DNA from: Petrosia ficiformis
Lineage: Eukaryota; Porifera; Demospongiae; Haplosclerida; Petrosiidae
Length of the DNA: 64,000 nucleotides
Assembly (NCBI GenBank): GCA_947044365.1
Contig: OX345636.1
Coordinates: 47,656,896 to 47,720,895, forward strand
Direction of reading: 5' to 3'
Part shown: positions 35,601 through 45,600 of the stretch, piece after piece
How the letters are laid out: every line of letters begins with the position of its first letter
How positions within the stretch are numbered: the first letter of the stretch is position 1
Translations under genes and position numbers: made by a program
Notes under the pieces: model-generated
The model's input: only the letters and a program-made list of their open reading frames with translations
Database searches by the model: none
Told to the model about the DNA's origin: nothing

Positions 35601-36616
35601 TAAAGACTAACCTTTCCTGTGACCTTCAATAATCAATTTTTCACAAGTAGTTACATTAATTAGTATGTATGACAAAGAAGATTGTGAAGCAAGCCTGTTT
35701 CTCTACAGTTACAGAAATAGGTGCAAATTACTGTTAATATTGTATAGTTTTATGTAGTCGTTGCAATGAAAGTACTAGCAGTAGACAGATTTCAAGTGTA
35801 TTTGAAATCAAAATAGATGTGAGTATATTCTTCTAAGTGTAGACAAACTGATGAATACAATACAATTTCAGGAAAATAAGAACGTCCACTTACAGGACTT
35901 GGTTTTGGATGAAATATATAAGTCAGAAATGCTTTCCGACTACAAATGTGGAAGGTATATATGTACAAGTACATGTATATGTATATATGTAAATATGTAT
36001 ATATGTATACATATACACAGAACAGTATGCACTAATTATGTATACATGTACATTTCACCCCAGCAATCAAGCGATAATCCAGAAATCACTAACTATGATT
36101 ATTTTAATCATGTGCTATCTCACAGAGATTGGAATCAAACTTCGACATCGGGCAAGAATTCATTTCTTTCTAAACTGCACAAGTTAGACATACTTGCTTC
36201 ACATTGTAAAAGTCTTGAAGATGCTTACTACCTGATAAAATTCTTCTCCACAAAGAAACGACGAACAAATTATAATACAAGTACCACTCTTTCAAAACCT
36301 TCTTCAGCACAACTACAAGAAGTTAAAATAACTCTTGAAAAAGAACATCCTAGATATTGAGGTAGTTGTCTTAAAGAGGATAAAAATGCTACAGGAATAA
36401 TAGAATGGATTCAATGTGATTTATGCCTTTTGTGGATTCACCTTTCATGCACAATACCAAAGCTGACTACAATACCAACTCATTATACTTGTCATTTTTG
36501 TCATCAGAATTGAGTATTTTGTAATTTAGTACTGTTATGTAGTTTTAAAACATAATTATTACAATGATGCTAATACCTTGATACACCTTGAGTACTGTTA
36601 TGTAAAGTTTTAAAAA

Positions 36617-36662
<46 letters not shown>

Positions 36663-39600
36663 TTATATATAATGATGCTAATACCTTGATACACCTTTTA
36701 GCCACAATATAACAGTAAATGGTAATTAACAGCAAATGGTAATTGTAAAGTTTTAAAATATAATTTTATTGCTATATAATACCTTCATACACACAAATAA
36801 AACAGGTATAGACTCACACACCACAATAAACAGGTATAGACTCACTATTCACTAACGGTACAATAAACGGCATAGACTAACCACGCCCAATATTGCCCAC
36901 TCAATTAATTGGATAACTTTCTCCGGCTAATGGCTGTCGTTTTGGAAGCCATTCGCCATTAATGGTTAATTAGATGGGAGGGGCGAGCAAGGAAGGGTTA
37001 ATTTTATCACTGACCAGCAGAACCCTTGTCAAGCTGGCATTTCCAAAATATTACTGTCACAAAATAATTGCAGATAATTAAATATATATAGAGTTGTAAT
37101 TCAGGTACTCAAGAGTATGAAATATTAACCATGACTCAGTTATAAAAATTGCCATAATTCAAGTTCATAGCCAAAACTGAGGTTTTAGTAAAAGCCTATT
37201 GTTGCTTATATAATTTGAAGTATGCTAATACATGTCGCTCAAACATGGTATTGTTTGTTACTTACTTATTAACCAAATATCTTGGCTGCCTTCATAGTTG
37301 GACGGTAGAGGATTACTTTGATCATTTTGTGTGTCTGTGCAGTGTCTAATACTTAATTCCCAAAAATATAAACATTAATTGACACTTCAAGTTACATGTA
37401 TGATTTTACCTCACTTCAAGAATCTGGTAAAATGAAGTATCACACCTTGCACAATGTGTTAAAGTACACATATATATGTACTCACATTGTACATGTACAT
37501 GTACAAGCTGTAGTATTAACAATAACATTTTTTTCTAGGGGGTTGTTGGGGGAAGCCATTTGACCCTCCTCCCTTCCTCCCATTGGTTAATTCATGAAAA
37601 CCTCCCTGCTACTGTAACTATACAGCACCACATGCAGTCAGTCAGCCATGCTATCCTGCTGTCCACTTGTTCAAATAGGGATATATTCATTAGTATCATC
37701 CCCTGCAGCTATTTACAGTCCGTTGCTTCATAGAGATGGAGAGAGGGGGAGGGGGATTTTGGGTGCTAGGATTTCAGAGCTAGTTTCAGTTCTCAGATCA
37801 TAAACAAGGCACTAGCAAATCCTAAGAGTGACTATGTACTTTGTATGTCACCACAACAACTGTTCATTATGATCTATTACTTATGCTTGTACAATATGTC
37901 GACCATATAGGATTCTGATGGCTCATCCTCATTCCAAGATCAGAGACCATTGATCCAAGTGTCAGACTCCTCTCTCAATATTGCAGTATATATGATATGT
38001 CCTGTGTGTCACCAGAGTGTTCATCGTCCTGAGTTCAAAGTTCATATCAAACAATGCTTGCATGAGGTAACTCAATTATTACTAGATGTTTAATCTACTA
38101 TAGTTACATAGAGATGTTAAAGTACACTTATATATTACATGAAATGATTTTAAAAAATTCATCACAAGCTAATTTTGAGGTCAGCTTGTATATTAACAAA
38201 TGTTCAGTTTTGCGTTCAATTGTATACACGTGTACATGATTGTACTCTTATAGTTCTCTAATTACCTTACATGTACATGTGTACATGTACATGTACATTA
38301 TTGTACTTTTTTAGTTCTTTAATTAGCTTACATGTACATGTGTACATGTACATGATTTGTACTTTTATAGTTCTTTAATTACCTTACATGTACATGTGTA
38401 CATGTGTACATGTACATGTACATTATTGTACTTTTTTAGTTCTTTAATTAGCTTACATGTACATGTGTACATGTACATGATTTGTACTTTTATAGTTCTT
38501 TAATTACCTTACATGTACATGTGTACATGTACATGTACATTATTGTACTTTTCTAGTTCTCTGATTAGCTTACATGTACATGTGTACATGTACATGATTT
38601 GTATTTTTATAGTTCTCTAATTATTGTACTTTTTTAGTTCTCTAATTACCTTACATGTACATGTGTACATGTGTACATCTGCATGATTGTACTCTTCTAG
38701 TTCTCTAATTACCTTACATGTACATGTACATTTTTGTACTTTTCTAGTTCTCTAATTAGCTTACTGTACATGTACATATACATGATTGTACTTTTCTATT
38801 TCTCTAATTACCTTACATGTACATGTGTACATGTACATGTACATGATTATACTTTTCTAGTTCTCAAATTACATGTACCTTATGTATCTACAATTTCTCT
38901 AACATATACAGGAATACCTGAAAGAACCATTGACTGCTTCAGTTCAAATGATACACACTTTATCTGTAAATGAAGAGAAAAAGAAATTATGTATTGATAC
39001 ATTATGCAGGTACTACATGTATTGTATATACATATACATCATTGTTTTTGATAAGCTCATATGGTGCACCATTGGCCCAATGAGCTTCTTATTTGGCCCC
39101 GGATAGTTCTCTCTTTGGGCCAGTGGTGCAGTTAATTATGATTATATTGTCACTAACAGCATTAGCTCTTTGTTAATTGGCTCAAGATGTATTCCCAATG
39201 GCTCACACACTAACCATTGTTGAACCAATTTGGCCCATGATTCAAAATTTATCAAAAACTCTAGTTCTACATGTATATATATAATATACATGTACATGTT
39301 AGTGTTGTTTTACTTAACTATAACTAAATGCAGTCATTATTGTCAAACTAAAACAACACTAATACATTTATATGTAATTATTCAAACGGCAAGATTCTAT
39401 GCAGACTGCATTCATTATTCTAATTACATGCATGTTTTTTAGAATATTAATTACATGTACATGTATCTGAAAAATGTGTTTAATGTACAAGGACGATACA
39501 ATGGAAGATTCCAAATGTTCAATGTATATGATTAGTCCTGTTTTGTAATGAAATGAATTGATGTCAAAATTTTAAAGTAGCCACATCAGCTTACATATCA

Positions 39601-42600
39601 CATACATGTACAAATGTAAAGGGAATTCTCACATAACTATGATTACAGTACAAAGTAGTACTATAGTACATGTACTACATGTACTTAAAATTACAGTTGA
39701 CTATCACATTATTAAAAGTGTAGCTCCCGTCATAGTATGTAAGCTTAGTAAACTCAGGTACTGTACCATCTTCTTGCATTATATTTCCTTATTGTTCTAT
39801 TTTATAAAAGGTATTTGGATAATATAATCACTAATCCAAATGAAGAGAAATTCAGGAAGATACGAGCTAATAATAAAGGATTCAAAGAGCGTATTGAATG
39901 TGTTACTGGAGGTGTTTTATTTCTAGAAGCTATTGGATTTACAAAGGAATTGCTACCTCATCAAGGTATATGTATATGTATATACTATATACATATGTAT
40001 AATTATACAGTTTTATTAATACATGTAGTTTTAGTTAACAAATGAAAGTGTAAGTTTGATTATGGTAATTGCAGTAGATGAATAGTATAGTTTAACAATA
40101 TTTCATACAAAAAAGGATCAAATACATTTTTAGTGTAGTCTTTTATATGTACAATTTGATTTAATATTACAGTATACTGTAATTATGATGTCAATAAAGT
40201 GTCACCATACAGTAACAGTAATTACTTAGCTTTACTGCGTATCAGTATAGTATAGTAGTTACTGTATCACTACTGTGGTGTTAATTTGACAAGTACACCA
40301 TTTACCATCAAAGAACTACTTTAGTGTGGAAATGGAACATCTGAGTAATTACTGTACTGTATGGTGACATTTTATTGACATACTGTATGTGTCTGTGTGT
40401 GTGTGTATCTGTGTCTGTGTGTGTATGTGTCTGTGTCTCTGTGTCTATGTCTGAGTACATGTATGTGTCTGCACATCTGTCTGTCTTTCTTTGTACTAAT
40501 AGATACTGAAGAGTATTTTTACATCCTGCCTGAGTCAAAAGCTTCTTGCACTGATGAATTAATTGTCTGGAAAGAAGTGTTAACATCAGCTGAAACCCTC
40601 AAACCACATTTGGACAGGAATCCTCAGGTACAAATGTACATGCATGATACTACATGTATGTGATACCAGAGTAATTACATAATTATTTATAAAACAATGG
40701 TTAATTTGTCTGTGCACCATTGGGAATACATCTTGAGCCAATTAATTTAAAAACAGTAATGCTGTTAGTGACAATATAATCATAATTAACTGTACCATCT
40801 GGCCCAAAGAGAGAACTGTGCAGTGCCGATTAAGAAGTTCTTTGGGCCAATGGTGCACCATATTAAAAAACACATCAAAAACTCTGTTATAAAATTATAA
40901 TTTCAGGCTGTGATTAGAGTGCATGCATGCTACATGTACATGTACATCACTTGTGTTGTTTTGATAAGTTTATCTAAAGTTAACAAGCAAGCCAGGTTTT
41001 AAAAGTTATTTGCGTATCACCTCCATCTAATCAATTATTTCAAACAAGTGTATATAGAGAAAAAAACATCCCTATATTTGCTTTGTGATGACTATGTATT
41101 AAGCATTGCTGATGGCACTAGTGTCTCTACCTTTCTGTGTACTCGAAAGCTGGGGCCTGAAGAAGTAAGTATATAAGCCTGACTGCAGTCTAAGTACACA
41201 GATCTTCGATGAACTGACTGAAGTACTCCTTCAAGGTTCTAAATGATGACTTCCTCATATCTGAAACTTAACAACTTATTGTTGGATGTTGTCTGTTGGT
41301 GCTTTGATTCAGGTGTCCGACTGATGTTTCTTTAAAGTTAGCTTACAGCAAAAAAAAAAAACAACAAAAATGCAATGAGATTGAATAGCATATTGCCAAT
41401 GTATGTGTGATGTATATACTTAGTTTATAGCTTTGTTTAGTAAGAGACAAAGGGATGTTGGAAGGATGAATGAACAAAAGCGTTTGTTCGCACTCTTGCT
41501 GTGTTTGCAGTAGTTGGTGAGCAAGGTTGATGTGACTGACTATAGTGGTTCGAGAAAGTTTGCAAATTCCCTGTACATGAAGGAATGTAGTGTTTCATTA
41601 CATCTAATCAATTATTTCAAACAACAATTTAAACTGTAAATCTTCTGCAGCTCCTATAACACTAAAAATAATAGTCATATATCAAATGCTATAATTTTGT
41701 ACTTTTAACAGTGTTTCCCCCCAAAGGTCCAGCCACACCCCCATCCACCCTTTAATTTTAAGGTTTATAGTAACTTTATACTGAAAATAAATACTGTACA
41801 TGTAAATTTACACACATTACATGTACATGTATAAATATATGTACCATATATAAATTATATACATGTGTATAATATATATATACATACTGTACATGTAAAT
41901 TATAAAATAGTTACATGTACATACACTGTACTACGATGGGAACTGCATTTGATAAGGTAATAGTCAACTGTAGTACTATAGTACTACTTTGTACTGTAAT
42001 CATAGTAATGTACATGTGAATTCCCTTTACATTTGTGTGTGAAAGCATAGTACTAAGGTGTAATACAGTGTAGTCCACATAATTCGAATCTCAAAATCCA
42101 AGCAGAAAATTTGAATTTATATTTATCAGAAAATTTGAATTATGGGAATTCCACTTCCATGTAGTTTTCTTCTTGCAATATAAAAATTCTAATCATTAGA
42201 ACACGCTTCTCTATCAACAGCAGCATTTTCACCACCTATGCTTCGGTACCTAATGTTGTGTTGAGCTGTACAACAGGCCAGCCAGCCATTGGAGCAATTA
42301 AGTCTACCCCTCACAACACATACATTGTAATTTTCTTGGTTCAATACTTCTGCTTTAGTCTTCAGGGTCTCTCCACTGATAGGAATGCTCTGGGCTATAG
42401 CTGCTGTAAACCACTTACAATAGTTCTGGTCCCAAAGACTCATCAGTGGAGGCGGAGTGAACTAAATTAGACAGGATGCTCTAGCTAACTTCATCCGCAT
42501 GCGCAGTAGATTATTTCAGATATTGAATTCTATGATCTTTTCCATTTGAAGTTTTGTATTAGTTCTATGGTGGGATCCAGGATTTATTCAACATAAGTGA

Positions 42601-45600
42601 AAATTCGAGGTAAGCGGATTCTAATTATGTGGACTATACACTGTATTATGTAGTACATTGAAGTACAGTGTACTTCACTCACAAATTGTACTGTAGTCAA
42701 TGGAAATACAGTGATATAAATGTAATAATGTAATAGTGATATAAATGTAATAATGTCCTTATGTATAATAAATGTAATAATGTCCTTATGTCTTTATTAA
42801 TCATAAACTGTCTTTTTTATCAGCTATTGAGACCATCTGGACAAGTAAACAAATTTGAATTACCAGACGAGTTTTTCAATATGTCAGTAGATGAAATTAA
42901 AAGAGAGCAAAGAGTGAAGTAAGTACATGTAGATAAGAATTCAGTTTTTTTAATCATGGGACAGACACAGAGTCATGGGACAGACACAGTGAGTGGTATG
43001 GAAACAGCCAGTCATGCAGGACTTTGTCCAATAAATCTAGTGAATGTCTGGTAAATTGAAACAAAACTGTATACAAAGTATACGAGGAACAGTGGTGAAA
43101 ATAAGCAAAATGTTCGATAGTCAGCTCAATGTTCCCCACCCCTGCACAAAGTGGTCTTTTGGTTTGGTTAGGACCATTTAAGAACCCTTCACGCCTCAAG
43201 AAAAAGATTTAGAAGTTACAAAAGGAGCTATGTACTCATTTACTGGCTGTACTGTAAACATTTACAATAAATGAAATGCAATTGATTTTGTAGCCCTTTT
43301 TAGGAAGTGCTGAATTGCAAGTACATAAGGCATACCCCCATTTTGAGACACCTAAGCATTTTTTTGCTATTCTCCGTAACTAAAAGATATTAACACATAA
43401 ATTCGGTGTACAGAATGTTGAACACTTGTAAATGATAACTGAATATAAATTTCAAAATGTGGATTATAGTTTATATTATGAGCTATTATATATCAGAGCA
43501 TGTGAGCAGATATTACGAGTCACTCTCAAAATTCTTTTTAAAAACATATTCATCATACACAACACAGAAGTACTAATAACTTATAAGATTTACAAAGTAT
43601 ACCAAGCAGGAAAAAACATCTTCAGTGATTGAGGTTACTTAACATTATGTAACCAATAAAGACTCATATTATAATTATTATAAACAGACCTGTTCAAAGA
43701 CGTACTTGTGTACAGACAATACTTAGGATAAAGTAGGTTGAACAAACTCGAATGAGTATGTATATTATTTGCAGTTAGTGCAAGAGAAAAACTCTGGGAT
43801 ATCACTAACCCCTGCACATTCTAAATACCTCCGTAATTTACAACAGTCACACTGCATCCAAGTAGAATCATCATCACCTGCTCCATAAATTAACCCACAC
43901 ATAGGGCATTCTGCACTTGTGCTATCAGATAATGACAGTTTCTGCAGATGCTCTTTAAGTGCATTCATAGGCTTGTTCTTAGAAGCTCCTCGTTTTGTTG
44001 TACGTGCTGATCTCGTTTGTGCTTTTGAAGCCTTGTCCCTCTTCACTTTTTGTTTTTTCTTTTGTTCTCTTGTAAGCTTACGTTCCTGTTTTTCTTTTTC
44101 TTTTACAAGATTTTCCTCCTCCTGTGCTTTTAAATCTAACAAAACCTCCCTATCAGTGATACATCTACATGTTGCTTTAGAATTTAAAGCTTTCCTCATT
44201 TTCCATTGTTTACCGACAGGAGCCTTTGGTTCAGGGAGTGCATGTATTTTACTGAGATAGCTACTACATTCACTCTGTGATGATTTCTCAACTCTACTAG
44301 ATTGGTCTCTGCTGCTGCTATTTTTGTACAGAAGAAGTTAACTGTTGAGAGATTGCATATGGATGATTTGCACAAAGCCAAGACATGTACTTTTTGTCAT
44401 AAATGTCATAACCTTCTTTATAGCGTTTCTGATACAGTAAATCAAGGTCTTCAAGTGTATACTCAGTAGAATCAGTACTGGCAGAACTAGATAATGGTGA
44501 CAAACAAACTTCATCGGACTGCGAAGTCTTCTTAGTAAATTGAAATGCTTTCGAAGACCATACTATTTTTAGAGGGCAACTTGTCTAAAATAGTATTTGT
44601 GACTACCTTAGACAAAGACATGCATGTACATGTTGCAAATACATGTACATGTATGTATGTTTATACAATGTATAATTATACATGTACATGCAATGATTCA
44701 TACAGGATTTTGAGCTTGGGGAGGAAACTGCAAGGTTTGGTATTGATATTGAGCTAAGGCATGGCCCCACTAGGGGGAGGGGGGTCTGGTGACATGTCCC
44801 CCTAGACATTTTTGAAAAAAAAGATGCTCTGAGATTGCTTCTGAGGCATTCTGGAGGTACTTATAGCCATTCTAAAGTAATTAGCACATGGACAGAACCT
44901 GAGATTGACTTCAATGGAATACTCAACATATTGTAAACAGAAAAATAGATGTACATGTATTTCATTTAATTTAGTTAATTATTGCTGTTGCTGTTATGTA
45001 TTACTTTTGAAATTTCATTTTGGTTCTGAAAATGTTGGGGTGGAAATTACCTTTAGGGGGCGATATCCCAGGTCCTCCCCCCCTCCACCTATATGAACCC
45101 CTGTACATGTGTGTATATGCATGTATACATACTGTACATACACATGTGCATGTATGGGTTTTGTTATGCATACCTTTTATAACAGAACAGAGGCATTGGA
45201 GAGAGAGTCCATGTTAAGAACAAAAGCAATGAGAGAGAAAGATGAGCTCAAATCGGCAATCAAATATTACAGATTTGTATTGTTAAGAATACGTTTCCCA
45301 GAACAAATTATATTACAAGGTCAGCTATATTTTACAATAATGTCTGTTCATATTTACAAATGACCCCAAAATTAGCCATAATAATTATGGTTCATAGTTT
45401 AATTTCATGAGATTAATAAATGGTTATACTGTAAAATGAAGTAATGAGTTGTAATTTGACATGCATTTACATAAAGAAGAATCAGAAGGATAATTATATA
45501 AAATGGTACAGGAAAAAAGATTGTTGGTCATTCCAAACTGAATTTACGGACATTTTTGGGAGGATAAACATGAATGTCCTTTAGTCTCTGATAATTTTTA

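Larger units (their letters stand above)
32774..36952 (-). pseudogene. TRIM protein (RING, two B-boxes, coiled coil, filamin, NHL) split by a transposon at codon 5
   Basis: The body is one exon, 32774-34904. The start ATG and first codons lie at 36948-36952, on the far side of the 2,025-bp element, whose 9-bp duplication reads TTCCAAAAC in the gene direction. Removing the element and one duplication gives an open 714-codon frame: RING C7-x2-C10 to C44-x2-C47, B-boxes at about 88-124 and 153-184, coiled coil about 190-315, filamin/Ig domain about 355-455 (NDGTYCITVTP), then NHL repeats to the end (HSPCGIAITGEIVYVAECGR, GINISPEGKVYVADTNNNRI). This is TRIM2/3/71 architecture, normally an E3 ligase or RNA-binding regulator. 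As it stands the first in-frame ATG is codon 193, after the B-boxes. It is antisense inside UBXN6 intron 4. Confidence 0.92.

Noticed and set aside
36358..36360. TGA as a selenocysteine codon in the USP element
   Set aside because: It lies at a zinc-ligand position, no SECIS-like hairpin was recognised downstream, and a shared frameshift upstream makes simple decay more likely.
38235..38880. Regularly spaced repeats resembling a CRISPR array
   Set aside because: Units are contiguous tandem copies without unique spacers, in an animal intron; this is a minisatellite.
44700..45110. Possible further hAT-like MITE with CAGG ends and G/C runs
   Set aside because: The ends are only weakly inverted and no target duplication could be found.
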